DNA of 64,000 nucleotides from Streptomyces chumphonensis (GCF_014779715.1 NZ_JACXYU010000008.1:1-64000), one strand, 5' to 3'. Numbered from the stretch's first letter, positions 33,395 through 42,183 are shown. Numbers and translations: made by a program. The notes: generated from the sequence alone by a model not told the origin.

Positions 33395-33910
33395 ATGGCG
33401 CCCCCTTCCGCAGACCCCGTCCGTGACCCGTGGCTCCCCGCGATGCGGCTCGCCCTGGCCGAGGCCCGGCGCGCCCCGGAGGGCGGCGACGTCCCGGTGG
33501 GCGCGGTCGTCCTGGGGCCGGACGGCCGGACGGTCCTCGGCCGGGGGCACAACGAGCGCGAGGCCGCCGGCGACCCGACCGCCCACGCGGAGGTCCTGGC
33601 CCTGCGCGCCGCCTCCCGGGCGGTCGGCGAGTGGCGGCTGACGGGCTGCACGCTGGTCGTGACGCTCGAACCGTGCACGATGTGCGCGGGCGCCCTGGTG
33701 CTGGCCCGGGTGGACCGCGTCGTCTACGGCGCCCGGGACGCCAAGGCGGGCGCGGCCGGCTCCCTGTGGGACGCCGTCCGCGACCGCCGGCTCAACCACC
33801 GCCCCGAGGTGATCGCGGGCGTCCTCGCGCAGGAGTGCGGGGGGGTGCTGACGGCGTTCTTCCGGGACCGGTCCGGAACCGATTTCGGCACGGGCCCGGG
33901 CGTGGGCTAA
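33395..33910 (+). CDS. tadA: tRNA-adenosine(34) deaminase
   Basis: 171 residues, ATG 33395. It converts A34 of tRNA-Arg(ACG) to inosine. The cytidine-deaminase zinc site is intact: HAE in DPTAHAEVLALRAA and PCTMCAG in LEPCTMCAGALV. GAVVLGPDGRTVLGRGHNERE is the N-terminal strand-loop. The tRNA-Ser gene starts 10 bp after its stop; that tRNA (CGA) is not an expected substrate. Confidence 0.95.
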   Translation: MAPPSADPVRDPWLPAMRLALAEARRAPEGGDVPVGAVVLGPDGRTVLGRGHNEREAAGDPTAHAEVLALRAASRAVGEWRLTGCTLVVTLEPCTMCAGALVLARVDRVVYGARDAKAGAAGSLWDAVRDRRLNHRPEVIAGVLAQECGGVLTAFFRDRSGTDFGTGPGVG

Positions 33911-33920
33911 GCTCTCTCCC

Positions 33921-34007
33921 GGTAGCGTGTCCGAGCGGCCGAAGGAGCTCGCCTCGAAAGCGAGTGAGGGGGCAACTCCTCCGTGGGTTCAAATCCCACC
34001 GCTACCG
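33921..34007 (+). tRNA. tRNA-Ser (anticodon CGA)
   Basis: 87 nt. Acceptor stem GGTAGCG (33921-33927) pairs with CGCTACC (34000-34006). The anticodon arm CTCGC-CTCGAAA-GCGAG gives CGA for UCG codons. A long variable arm (GAGGGGGCAACTCCTC) is typical of tRNA-Ser. The T-loop has GGTTCAAATCC. CCA is not encoded. Confidence 0.97.
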
Positions 34008-34023
34008 CTTGTGAGCAGGACGA

Positions 34024-34059
34024 ACGAAGGGCCGGCCCCGCAGGGGTCCGGCCCTTCGT
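34024..34059 (+). terminator. Terminator after tRNA-Ser
   Basis: ACGAAGGGCCGG (34024-34035) pairs perfectly with CCGGCCCTTCGT (34048-34059); the loop can form an inner CCCC/GGGG stem. It begins 17 bp after the tRNA end. Confidence 0.85.
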
Positions 34060-34110
34060 CGTGTCCGCCCGCCCGTCGGGACGTCGCCCGGCGGCGGACC
34101 GGGGGCCCGG

Positions 34111-34137
34111 GGTTGCCGGGGTTGCCGGGGTTGCCGG
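34111..34137. repeat. Short tandem repeat, 9-bp units
   Basis: Three copies of GGTTGCCGG follow one another between the tRNA terminator and the small membrane-protein gene. Of unknown significance, possibly slippage-prone. Confidence 0.6.
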
Positions 34138-34333
34138 AGCAACGGGTCGGGGCGGGTGAAGCGGGGTGGGGTGGGTCGGCGGACGGCGCGGAGCGCGGGT
34201 CCGGCGGGCGTGCGCGGCGTCGAGCGCGGGGCGCCGTTCGAACGGGGTGGCGGTTAGACTCTCGCGACTGCGCTCAGGGGACGCGAGGCGCTCGCGGCGG
34301 GCGCGTCACGGGGCCTGGAGGGGGCGGCGCACG

Positions 34334-34495
34334 GTGGATATCAAGAAGGTCGTCCTGGGCGTTCTCCTGGTGTTCGTGCTGTACACGATCATTCAGTCGC
34401 CGGACCGGGCCGCCGAGCTGGTCGGCGTGGGGTTCACGGGGATATCGGACGCCGCCAAGGGCGTCGGCGAGTTCATGACGCAGCTTGTCAACTGA
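34334..34495 (+). CDS. Small single-pass membrane protein
   Basis: 53 residues, GTG 34334 after GGAGGGGG. One hydrophobic helix (VVLGVLLVFVLYTII) followed by an amphipathic segment ending GEFMTQLVN. Its position between tRNA-Ser and the sigma-factor pair appears conserved in streptomycetes. Function unknown. Confidence 0.7.
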   Translation: MDIKKVVLGVLLVFVLYTIIQSPDRAAELVGVGFTGISDAAKGVGEFMTQLVN

Positions 34496-34502
34496 CGCTG
34501 GT

Positions 34503-34545
34503 CCGAACGGCCCTGCGGGCGGTTGACGGCCGAGGGGCCGTTCGG
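34503..34545 (+). terminator. Terminator after small membrane-protein gene
   Basis: CCGAACGGCCC (34503-34513) pairs with GGGCCGTTCGG (34535-34545), an 11-bp stem extended by one G-U pair, seven bp after the stop. It isolates the sigma-factor genes from upstream transcription. Confidence 0.8.
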
Positions 34546-34652
34546 TTGCACGGCCACCAACACGGATTTTCCCGGTGCTTGCACACAGCTCACCCTGATG
34601 GTGATGCTATGACCGCTTTTGCCGGATGTGAACCGTGAAGGGGTGGTCGGAG

Positions 34653-35444
34653 GTGGCGGGGACTCAGGCCGGCGGGAGCCGCAGCGCGAGGACTCGGGCG
34701 CTGACACAGATGCTCTTCGAACAGCTGGCCGGGCAGGAACCGGGCACCGCCGAGCACGACCGGGTGCGGGGGGCCCTGATCGAGGCCAACATCCCGCTCG
34801 TCCGCTACGTGGCCTCCCGGTTCCGGCACCGGAACGAGCCGATGGAGGACGTCGTCCAGGTCGGCACGATCGGCCTGATCAACGCGATCGACCGGTTCGA
34901 CCCGGAGCGGGGCGTGCAGTTCCCGACGTTCGCGATGCCGACGATCATCGGGGAGATCCGCCGGTACTTCCGCGACAACGTGCGGACGGTGCACGTGCCG
35001 CGCCGGCTGCACGAGATGTGGGCCCAGGTGAGCGCGGCGGCGGAGGACCTGACGGTGCTCCACGGGCGCAATCCGACGACGCCCGAGATCGCCGAGCGGT
35101 TGGGCGTCACGGAGGACGAGGTGCTGGCCTGCATGGAGGCGGGCCGCGCCTACCGGGCGACGTCCCTGGAGGCCGCCCAGGAGCGGGACGACGGGCTGCC
35201 GGGGCTGATCGACCGGCTCGGCTACGAGGATCCGGCGCTCGCCGGGGTGGAGCACCGCGACCTCGTCCGCCACCTCCTCGTGCAGTTGCCCGAGCGGGAG
35301 CAGCGGATTCTGCTGCTGCGGTACTACAGCAATCTGACGCAGTCGCAGATCAGCGCGGAGCTGGGGGTGTCCCAGATGCACGTGTCCCGGCTGCTCTCGC
35401 GGAGCTTCGCCCGTCTGCGTGCCGCAAACACCATCGACGCCTAA
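34653..35444 (+). CDS. SigB/SigF-type RNA polymerase sigma factor (first of two)
   Basis: About 263 residues. GTG 34653 (AGTQAGGSRS) is weakly preferred over GTG 34635. Group 3 sigma factor: region 2 RHRNEPMEDVVQVGTIGLIN and FDPERGVQFPTFAMPTIIGE, region 3 VHVPRRLHEMW, region 4 LPEREQRILLLRYYSNLTQS and LGVSQMHVSRLLSR. Used in stress or sporulation gene expression. By gene order after tadA and tRNA-Ser it corresponds to the sigF/sigN pair of S. coelicolor; which member is which is not certain. No anti-sigma gene is adjacent. Confidence 0.9.
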   Translation: MAGTQAGGSRSARTRALTQMLFEQLAGQEPGTAEHDRVRGALIEANIPLVRYVASRFRHRNEPMEDVVQVGTIGLINAIDRFDPERGVQFPTFAMPTIIGEIRRYFRDNVRTVHVPRRLHEMWAQVSAAAEDLTVLHGRNPTTPEIAERLGVTEDEVLACMEAGRAYRATSLEAAQERDDGLPGLIDRLGYEDPALAGVEHRDLVRHLLVQLPEREQRILLLRYYSNLTQSQISAELGVSQMHVSRLLSRSFARLRAANTIDA

Positions 35445-35643
35445 TCAGTTCGAGCGACACACGACTGGGTTGCGCACTCATGGAGCTGTGCTGTTTTATC
35501 GACATGGCGCTACGTCGTGTTGCTGACTTGTGACATTCTGCAAGAACTGCGTTTGCCGTGGCGGCACCACCGGTATTGAGCTTGAGGTGCAGCCCTCGCG
35601 TGCGAGGGGCCGCTGCGACCCGTCCGCGACCCAAGGGGGTGGC

Positions 35644-36537
35644 ATGTCCGTAGAACTGGGCAGCTCCAAGGTGCTCACCGAGGACACCGAGGAGATCGGC
35701 ACCGACGCGGAGCACACCGCGTTGTCCGAGACGTCCGGCGCCGTGGCCGAGCCACCGCCGCCCGACGTCACCGCACTCGACACCCGTACCCTGTCCCGCT
35801 CCCTGTTCCTGCGGCTGGCGTCGCTCCCGCAGGACAGCCCGGAGCGGGCCTATGTGCGCGACACCCTGATCGAGTTGAACCTGCCGCTGGTGCGGTACGC
35901 GGCGGCGCGGTTCCGCAGCCGCAACGAGCCGATGGAGGACATCGTCCAGGTCGGCACGATCGGGCTGATCAAGGCGATCGACCGGTTCGACAGCGAACGG
36001 GGCGTGGAGTTCCCGACGTTCGCGATGCCGACGGTCGTCGGCGAGATCAAGCGGTTCTTCCGCGACACGTCCTGGTCCGTGCGGGTGCCCCGGCGCCTCC
36101 AGGAGCTGCGGCTGGCGCTGACGAAGGCGAGCGACGAGCTGTCCCAGAAGCTCGACCGGTCGCCCACCGTCGCCGAGCTGGCCGTGTGCCTCGGGGTGAC
36201 CGAGGAGGACGTCGTCGACGGCCTGGCCGTGGGGAACGCCTACACCGCCAGTTCGCTCGACTCCCCCGCGCTGGAGGAGGACGGCGGCGAGGGGTCGCTC
36301 GCGGACCGGCTGGGCTACGAGGACACCGCGTTGGAGGGCGTGGAGTACCGCGAGTCCCTGAAGCCGCTGCTGGCCCGCCTGCCCGCCCGGGAGCGGCAGA
36401 TCATCATGCTGCGGTTCTTCGGGAACATGACGCAGTCGCAGATCGGCGAGGAGGTCGGCATCTCGCAGATGCACGTCTCCCGGCTGTTGACGCGGACGCT
36501 GGCGCAGCTGCGGGACGGCCTGATCGCCGAGGAGTGA
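35644..36537 (+). CDS. SigB/SigF-type RNA polymerase sigma factor (second of two)
   Basis: 297 residues, ATG 35644 after AAGGGGG. It carries an extra acidic N-terminus of ~45 residues and then regions 2-4 of the SigB/F group (RTLSRSLFLRLASLPQDSPE, RSRNEPMEDIVQVGTIGLIK, VRVPRRLQELRLALTKASDE, LPARERQIIMLRFFGNMTQS). It is closely related to, but clearly divergent from, the sigma factor just upstream, consistent with an old tandem duplication. 199 bp separate the two, room for its own promoter. It likely serves late sporulation or stress genes. Confidence 0.9.
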   Translation: MSVELGSSKVLTEDTEEIGTDAEHTALSETSGAVAEPPPPDVTALDTRTLSRSLFLRLASLPQDSPERAYVRDTLIELNLPLVRYAAARFRSRNEPMEDIVQVGTIGLIKAIDRFDSERGVEFPTFAMPTVVGEIKRFFRDTSWSVRVPRRLQELRLALTKASDELSQKLDRSPTVAELAVCLGVTEEDVVDGLAVGNAYTASSLDSPALEEDGGEGSLADRLGYEDTALEGVEYRESLKPLLARLPARERQIIMLRFFGNMTQSQIGEEVGISQMHVSRLLTRTLAQLRDGLIAEE

Positions 36538-36683
36538 GCCGGCGGGGCACGGCGGGACCGGCAGGCGCGACAGGACCGGGAGGGACGGGAGCCGGGGGCC
36601 GGGAGCAGCCCGCCGCGCGACGACGCTGCGGCGGGCGGGCCGCTCACCGGCCCGGCGTGTCGGGTCGGGGCCGGGCCTCGGGC

Positions 36684-36893
36684 TCAGCCGAGGACGACCC
36701 ACAGGACGGCGGCCACGGCGGCGAGCGCCAGGACGACGCCCACGATCAGCGCGGTGCGGTTGCCGCCGGAGGGCTGGGCGGCGGCCGCTCTTCGCGGGCC
36801 GCCCTCGTCGACGAAGGCGCGGAACATCTGCGTGCTGCCGGCCGGGTCCTGGTTGCCCGGGGAGCCGCCCGGCGACTGGGGGTGATGAGCCAT
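36684..36893 (-). CDS. Small tail-anchored membrane protein
   Basis: 69 residues, ATG 36893. A hydrophilic, Pro/Gly-rich N-terminus and one C-terminal hydrophobic helix (ALIVGVVLALAAVAAVLWVV) ending one residue later, so it would be tail-anchored. No family recognised. It lies between sigma factor and exporter, oriented against both. Confidence 0.6.
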   Translation of the reverse strand: MAHHPQSPGGSPGNQDPAGSTQMFRAFVDEGGPRRAAAAQPSGGNRTALIVGVVLALAAVAAVLWVVLG

Positions 36894-37000
36894 ACGCGCG
36901 ACCTTAGCGAACAGCGGTGAGCCGGCGCACCCAGCCACCGCCTCCGGCTGCCACGGACCGGAGCTTTAAGGATTGTTTGCCTCTCCTGCCCGGATTGCGT

Positions 37001-37029
37001 TTGGGCTTCGGCGACCCCGCTCCTATAGT
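37001..37029 (+). promoter_or_regulatory. Promoter of EmrB/QacA exporter
   Basis: TTGGGC (37001-37006), a 17-base spacer and TATAGT (37024-37029) form a good vegetative promoter, giving transcription from about 37036, 23 bp before ATG 37059. Confidence 0.6.
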
Positions 37030-37042
37030 TGCTTAGAGCAAC
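37028..37042. promoter_or_regulatory. Operator-like palindrome overlapping the exporter promoter
   Basis: GTTGCT-TAG-AGCAAC is a perfect 6-bp inverted repeat that overlaps the -10 box and the predicted transcription start. It has the look of a MarR-type site. The nearest MarR genes in this window are more than 11 kb away. Confidence 0.55.
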
Positions 37043-37058
37043 GAATAGTGGAGGGTGC

Positions 37059-38657
37059 ATGGCGAGGACAGGGACGGCCGAGGGCGGCATAGCCCCCGAG
37101 CCGGTGGACGCGGCGGAGGAGGCCCGGGGCGGGACGCCGGGCGGCGGCGCCCCGGCGATGACGCACCGGCAGGTCATGGAGGCCCTGTCGGGCCTGCTGC
37201 TCGGCATGTTCGTGGCCATCCTGTCCTCGACGGTCGTCTCCAACGCCCTGCCGCGCATCGTCTCCGACCTCGGCGGCGGCCAGGGCGCCTACACCTGGGT
37301 GGTGACGGCCTCCCTGCTGACCATGACCGCCTCCACTCCGCTGTGGGGCAAGCTGGCGGACCTCACGAGCAAGAAGGCGCTCGTACAGACCGCGATCGTG
37401 ATCTTCGTGCTCGCCTCGGCGGGCGCCGGGCTCTCCCAGAGCACCGGGCAGCTCATCGCCTTCCGCGCGGTGCAGGGCCTCGGCATGGGCGGGCTGGTCG
37501 CCCTCGCCCAGACGATCCTCGCCGCGATGGTCCCCCCGCGTGAACGCGGCCGCTACAGCGGTTACTTCGGCGCGACGTTCGCAGTCGCGACGGTCGGCGG
37601 GCCGCTGCTGGGCGGCGTGATCACCGACGCTCCCGGGCTCGGCTGGCGCTGGTGCTTCTACGTGAGCGTGCCCTTCGCCGTCATCGCGCTCGTCGTCCTG
37701 CAGAAGACGCTGAAGCTGCCCGTCGTCCGCCGCGCGGGCGCCCGCATCGACTGGCTGGGCGCCCTCCTGGTCAGCGCAGCCGTCTCGCTGCTGCTGATCT
37801 GGGTGACCCTGGCCGGCACGAACTACCCGTGGTGGTCCTGGCAGACGGCCCTGATGACCGGTGGCTCACTCGTCCTCGCGCTGGCGTTCGTGCGCGTCGA
37901 GTCGCGCGCGGCCGAGCCGATCATCCCGCTGCGCCTCTTCCGCAACCGGACGATCACGCTGACCGCCCTCGCGTCGATGTTCGTCGGCGTCGCCATGTTC
38001 GGCGCGACCGTCTTCCTGAGCCAGTACTTCCAGCTCGCGCGCGGCGAGTCGCCGACGATGTCCGGCGTCCTGACGATTCCGATGATCGGCGGCCTCTTCC
38101 TCTCCTCGACGATCTCCGGCCTGGTCATCACGCGCACCGGCCGCTGGAAGCGGTGGCTGGTGACCGGCGCCACGCTCACCACCGCCGGGCTCGGCCTGCT
38201 CGGCGGCATGCGTCAGGACACGCCGTACTGGCAGGTCGGGACGTTCATGGCCCTGCTCGGCCTCGGCGTGGGCATGATGATGCAGAACCTCGTGCTGGCG
38301 ACGCAGAACCAGGTCTCGCTCGCCGATCTCGGCACGGCCAGCTCCACCATCACCTTCTTCCGCTCGCTGGGCGGCGCGGTGGGCGTCTCCGTCCTCGGCG
38401 CGGTGCTCTCCGAGCGCATCACGGTCTACGTCCGCGACGGCATGGCCCGGGCCGGCATGACGCACGGCGGGCCCACCGGGGGCGACGGCAGCGCCATCCC
38501 GGACCTGGACGCGCTGCCCGCGCCGGTGCGGGCGGTCATCGAGAACGCCTACGGCCACGGCATCGGCGACATCTACCTGGCCGCCGCCCCGTTCGCCCTG
38601 GTGGCCCTGGTGCTGGTGGTGTGCGTGCGGGAGGTCCCGTTGAAGACCTCGTCGTGA
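37059..38657 (+). CDS. MFS drug exporter, EmrB/QacA (DHA2, 14-TM) type
   Basis: 532 residues, ATG 37059 after GGAGGG. About fourteen hydrophobic segments. Motif A is GKLADLTSKKALV, motif C-like GGPLLGGVITDAPG, and LDxTVVxxALP appears as SSTVVSNALPRIVSDL; the usual membrane aspartate of that motif is a serine. Proton-driven efflux of toxic organic compounds is likely. Transcribed alone from its own promoter with an operator. Confidence 0.9.
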   Translation: MARTGTAEGGIAPEPVDAAEEARGGTPGGGAPAMTHRQVMEALSGLLLGMFVAILSSTVVSNALPRIVSDLGGGQGAYTWVVTASLLTMTASTPLWGKLADLTSKKALVQTAIVIFVLASAGAGLSQSTGQLIAFRAVQGLGMGGLVALAQTILAAMVPPRERGRYSGYFGATFAVATVGGPLLGGVITDAPGLGWRWCFYVSVPFAVIALVVLQKTLKLPVVRRAGARIDWLGALLVSAAVSLLLIWVTLAGTNYPWWSWQTALMTGGSLVLALAFVRVESRAAEPIIPLRLFRNRTITLTALASMFVGVAMFGATVFLSQYFQLARGESPTMSGVLTIPMIGGLFLSSTISGLVITRTGRWKRWLVTGATLTTAGLGLLGGMRQDTPYWQVGTFMALLGLGVGMMMQNLVLATQNQVSLADLGTASSTITFFRSLGGAVGVSVLGAVLSERITVYVRDGMARAGMTHGGPTGGDGSAIPDLDALPAPVRAVIENAYGHGIGDIYLAAAPFALVALVLVVCVREVPLKTSS

Positions 38658-38728
38658 CGGCCCCCGCGTCCCACGCTCGGGTGCCGTCCGCTGCGCGCGC
38701 GGCGGCAGCTCGCCCCGGACCGACCTTG

Positions 38729-38766
38729 GGGTCGCCCCGACGGGACACCGCCCGCCGGGGCGACCC
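38729..38766. terminator. Bidirectional terminator
   Basis: GGGTCGCCCCG (38729-38739) pairs perfectly with CGGGGCGACCC (38756-38766) between the convergent exporter and RidA genes. Confidence 0.75.
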
Positions 38767-38772
38767 GCCGCC

Positions 38773-39168
38773 TCAGGCCACGGCGGTCCCCTCCAGCTCG
38801 ACCAACTGACCGGGGATCGCCAGCCGGCTCACGCCGAGCATCGTGGTCGTCGGGGCCACCCCCGCCGCCGCCAGCCGCTCCGCCAGCAGGCCGTAGTGCG
38901 GGAAGAGCCGGTCGACGTCCGTCGTGTAGACGTTCAGCCGGACGAGGTTCGCGAGGGACATGCCCGCCTCGCGGAGCACCGCCGCCACGTTGTCGACACT
39001 CAACGCCAACTGCGCCGCCATGTCCCCGTCGTGCAGGGGGGCGCCCTCGGCACTCGTCGCGGTCTGGCCCGAGATGTACAGGGTCCGGGTGTGGCCCGAG
39101 ACCAGCTCGCCCTGGTGGAAGCCCTTGTCCACCGACCACGTCACCGGGTTGACCGCCGTGCGTTCCAT
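38773..39168 (-). CDS. RidA-family (YjgF/UK114) protein
   Basis: 131 residues, ATG 39168. RidA proteins hydrolyse reactive enamine/imine intermediates from PLP enzymes. Signature pieces: TLYISGQTATSAEG, NVAAVLREAGMSLANLVRLN, LGVSRLAIPGQLVELEGTAVA. The key arginine of RidA subgroups would fall in the SRLAIPG region, where here S-R is present. It is divergent from a WYL regulator, 142 bp apart, so it may be its target. Confidence 0.88.
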   Translation of the reverse strand: MERTAVNPVTWSVDKGFHQGELVSGHTRTLYISGQTATSAEGAPLHDGDMAAQLALSVDNVAAVLREAGMSLANLVRLNVYTTDVDRLFPHYGLLAERLAAAGVAPTTTMLGVSRLAIPGQLVELEGTAVA

Positions 39169-39310
39169 CGTCACATCAGCTCGTTTCGCCTCGTCGGGAG
39201 TCTGCGCGTACGCACGTCCGACAGCCCGGTGGGCACCGGCCGGACGTCGCGGGCACGAGTTTGTCGGCTCATCACGACATCTTTCGTCATGTATTTCGTA
39301 CAGTTCTCGG

Positions 39311-40294
39311 GTGCGCGCCGACCGGCTGGTCTCCCTGGTCCTTCTGCTGCGCCGGCACGGCCGGTTGACGGCGGCCACGCTCGCCCGCGAACTGGAGGTG
39401 TCCACCCGCACCGTGCTGCGCGACATCGAGGCGCTGTCCGGGGCGGGCGTCCCCGTCTACGCCGAACGCGGCCGGCACGGGGGCTTCGCCCTGCTGCCCG
39501 GCTTCCGGACCGAACTCACCGGGTTGAACCACGAGGAGGCGCTCGCGCTGCTGACGGCCGGAACGGCGCGCGGCGAGCAGGCGTTCGGCCTCGGCTCCGC
39601 GCTCGCCTCGGCCATGCGGAAGGTCGTCGACGCCCTGCCCGACAGCCACCGGGCCACCGCGAGCGGCGCGGCCGAGCGGTTCCTCGTGGAGCCGGAGACC
39701 GACCTGCTCGCCCGACGCGCGGTGACCGAGGACGTCCCCGGCCCCACCATGGCCGAGGTCCGGCGCGCGGTGCTCGTCGGGCACAGGCTGCGCCTCCACT
39801 ACGCGGCCACGGGCCGGGAACCGCAGTGGCGCACGGTGGACCCGATCGGCCTGGTCACCGTGCGCGAACGCACCTACCTGCTCGCCACGCGGGCGGGCGC
39901 GGACCGCACGTACCGGTTGTCGCGGGTGCTGGCCGCCGAGGAACTGCCCGAGGCGGCGGAGCGGCCGAACCGGATCGATCTGGACCGGATCTGGCGGGAA
40001 CGTTCCGCCCGGTTCCTCTCCGACGGCGATCACCTCACGGTGCCGGTGCGGATCGAACCGGCACGGCGGGAGGAACTGCTCGACACCGCGCTGGCCGTCC
40101 GCGTCGAGGAACCCGCCGAGGAGGGCCGGCTGCGACTGGAGGTGACCTTCCAGGACCTGCGGCACGCCGTCTGGGCGCTGTGGCGGCTCGGGACGGACGC
40201 GGAGGCGCTCGGCCCACCCCCGCTGCGCGGCGCGCTGCGGGACCGCGCCGCCGCGCTGGCCGCACGCTACGCCGAGCCGCACGGGGCGGGGTGA
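39311..40294 (+). CDS. WYL-domain (DeoR/YafY-type) transcriptional regulator
   Basis: 327 residues, GTG 39311. Winged HTH at the N-terminus (LAREELEVSTRTVLRDIEAL type: ARELEVSTRTVLRDIEAL), then a WYL domain (about 140-220, RLHYAATGREPQWRTVDP, GLVTVRERTYLLATRA) and a WCX domain near the C-terminus. WYL proteins sense nucleotides or small ligands. It is divergent from the RidA gene. Confidence 0.88.
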   Translation: MRADRLVSLVLLLRRHGRLTAATLARELEVSTRTVLRDIEALSGAGVPVYAERGRHGGFALLPGFRTELTGLNHEEALALLTAGTARGEQAFGLGSALASAMRKVVDALPDSHRATASGAAERFLVEPETDLLARRAVTEDVPGPTMAEVRRAVLVGHRLRLHYAATGREPQWRTVDPIGLVTVRERTYLLATRAGADRTYRLSRVLAAEELPEAAERPNRIDLDRIWRERSARFLSDGDHLTVPVRIEPARREELLDTALAVRVEEPAEEGRLRLEVTFQDLRHAVWALWRLGTDAEALGPPPLRGALRDRAAALAARYAEPHGAG

Positions 40295-40358
40295 GCGGGC
40301 GGGGTGAGCGGGCTGCGTGCGGGCGGGGTGAGCGGGAACGCGCGCCCCGGACGGTGCG

Positions 40359-41291
40359 TCAGGCGGGCGGGAGGGAGAAGAGGCGGGCCGCGTTGTCGTG
40401 CACGACGGCGCGCAGCCAGGCGTCGTCCTGGTCGAGCCGGGTCAGCGCGTCGAGGGCGTGCGCGTAGCCGTAGGGGATGTTGGGGTAGTCGCTGCCGAAG
40501 AGGATGCGGTCCCCCACGTCGGCGAGGCGGGGACGGAGCGCGACGGGGAACGGCATCAGCGCCTCGGTGAAGTCCGTGAACGCCATCGTGGTGTCCAGGT
40601 GGACACCGGGGTGGGCCGCGGCCAGGTCGAGGAACTCCGCGCACTCGGGCATGCCCATGTGGGCGACGATCAGGCGTAGTCGGGGGTGCCGCGCCAGGAC
40701 GGCCGCCACCGGGCCGGGCCCGGTGTACGTGCCCGGCACCGGACCCGAGCCGCAGTGGATCACGGTCGGGACGCCGGCGTCGGCCAACAGCCCCCAGACG
40801 GCGTCCAGGAGCGGGTCGCTGGGGTCGTAGTCGCCGACCTGGACGTGCGCCTTGCACACCCGCGCGCCCTCGTCGAGGGCGCGCGCGACGTAGCGGGGCG
40901 CGTCCGGCTCGGGGAAGAACGTCGCGGTGTGCAGGCAGTCGGCGTTCCGGGCGGCGAACCGCGCGCTCCAGGCGTTGAGCCAGGCGGCCATGCCGGGCTT
41001 GTGCGGGTAGATCATGGCGGTGAACGCGCGCACGCCGAAGCCGCGCAGGACCGCGAGACGCTCGTCCTCCGGGTAGCGGTAGGTGATCGGCCACCGCAGC
41101 GGCATCAGCGGGCCGGCGGCGTCGAAGTACGCCCACACCTTGTCGAGCACCCGCTGCGGCATGAAGTGGGTGTGCACGTCGACGAGGCCGGGCAGGCCGA
41201 GGGCCCGCAGGAACGCGGTGACACGCTCGGTCTCCGCCGGGTCGGCGGCAGCGGGACGGGCCGCATCGGCGAGGGTCGGTGTATCGCACAC
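40359..41291 (-). CDS. Amidohydrolase-2 family metal-dependent hydrolase
   Basis: 310 residues, GTG 41291. TIM-barrel amidohydrolase: metal ligands in LVDVHTHFMP, HCGS, IVAHMGMPE and FGSDYPNIPYGY. The family includes decarboxylases such as ACMSD and other hydrolases; the substrate is not evident. It appears monocistronic and convergent with the WYL regulator. Confidence 0.88.
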   Translation of the reverse strand: MCDTPTLADAARPAAADPAETERVTAFLRALGLPGLVDVHTHFMPQRVLDKVWAYFDAAGPLMPLRWPITYRYPEDERLAVLRGFGVRAFTAMIYPHKPGMAAWLNAWSARFAARNADCLHTATFFPEPDAPRYVARALDEGARVCKAHVQVGDYDPSDPLLDAVWGLLADAGVPTVIHCGSGPVPGTYTGPGPVAAVLARHPRLRLIVAHMGMPECAEFLDLAAAHPGVHLDTTMAFTDFTEALMPFPVALRPRLADVGDRILFGSDYPNIPYGYAHALDALTRLDQDDAWLRAVVHDNAARLFSLPPA

Positions 41292-41606
41292 GGAGCCGAC
41301 CCTACGGCGTCACCGCGCTCCGGGAACACCCCCTCGCCACGGTGGCAGCGGGCTGTTTCCAGCCGATTACCGAGCGGAGCGTGACCGGTCGATCACAGCC
41401 CCGCCCGACGCGCGCCCCTTCTGCACGCCAGGCCAAGACCTTGACGCATCGTCACATCGGGCCACTGATTGAGTACGCAACGTTTCCAAAAATGATGGGT
41501 CGACGTGCAAAGGACGGGAGTAATCGGCAGACTCCGGAGCGCAATCCGTCACACCGGCATCCGGTGACAAACCTGGATGCACCACCCATGCGGAAGGAAG
41601 CACACC
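41292..41606. other. 315-bp leader region of the SSI gene
   Basis: No gene seen. TTGACG (41441-41446) is a plausible -35 box with only a weak -10. CACCGG-CAT-CCGGTG (41552-41566) is a perfect 6-bp inverted repeat about 40 bp before the SSI start, possibly an operator or leader hairpin. Confidence 0.4.
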
Positions 41607-42050
41607 ATGCGGATCCCCGCGAAGCTGGCGGCTACGGGCACGCTGATAACAGCGGCCGTGCTCGTACCGTTCGGCGGTGGCATCGCCCATGCCACTCCCG
41701 TCTCGCAGCCCTCGCAGCCCACCTCGCCGCCCGCCCCGTCGGCCCTCACGCTGACGCTCGCCCACGGCGACAGCGCCGCCACCACCGCACCGGAGCGGGC
41801 GGTGACGCTGTCCTGCGCGCCCGACGCCGGCACCCACCCCGACGCCGCCTCGGCCTGCACCCAGCTGGCCGCCGCGAACGGCGACTTCACGGCCCTGCCC
41901 ACCAACCCCGACCGGTTCTGCCCGATGGTCTACGACCCGGTCGTCGTCACCGCCGAGGGCGTCTGGAAGGGGCAGCGCGTCTCCTTCGAGCGCACCTACG
42001 GCAACACCTGCGTGCTGAGCGCCGAGGACCACGCCGTCTTCGCCTTCTGA
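41607..42050 (+). CDS. Subtilisin inhibitor-like protein (SSI family)
   Basis: 147 residues, ATG 41607 after GGAAGGAAG. A secreted serine-protease inhibitor. Signal peptide up to about AHAT; the mature domain has four conserved cysteines. The reactive-site loop RFCPMVYDPVVVTAEG is intact, with methionine at P1 (CPM|VYDP) as in the original SSI, predicting inhibition of subtilisin-like proteases. SSI proteins protect cells from their own secreted proteases during development. Confidence 0.95.
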   Translation: MRIPAKLAATGTLITAAVLVPFGGGIAHATPVSQPSQPTSPPAPSALTLTLAHGDSAATTAPERAVTLSCAPDAGTHPDAASACTQLAAANGDFTALPTNPDRFCPMVYDPVVVTAEGVWKGQRVSFERTYGNTCVLSAEDHAVFAF

Positions 42051-42105
42051 CGCGCGCACGCACCCCCGAAACGTCCCGCACAGCCTCCCCGCGGCGGGAC
42101 GCCAC

Positions 42106-42152
42106 CCGGGGGCGGCCCGGAGAACTCCCCCGCTCTCCGCGGCCGCCCCCGG
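42106..42152. terminator. Bidirectional terminator
   Basis: CCGGGGGCGGCC (42106-42117) pairs with GGCCGCCCCCGG (42141-42152); the inner bases CGGAG/CTCCG extend the stem. Lies between the convergent SSI and XRE-regulator genes. Confidence 0.8.
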
Positions 42153-42183
42153 TTCAGCCGCGCGTCCGGGCCGACGCGGGCGG

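Noticed and set aside
33921..34545. tRNA-Ser as an integration site for a mobile element
   Set aside because: No integrase, no repeat of the tRNA 3' end and no change in composition nearby; gene order looks like conserved core.
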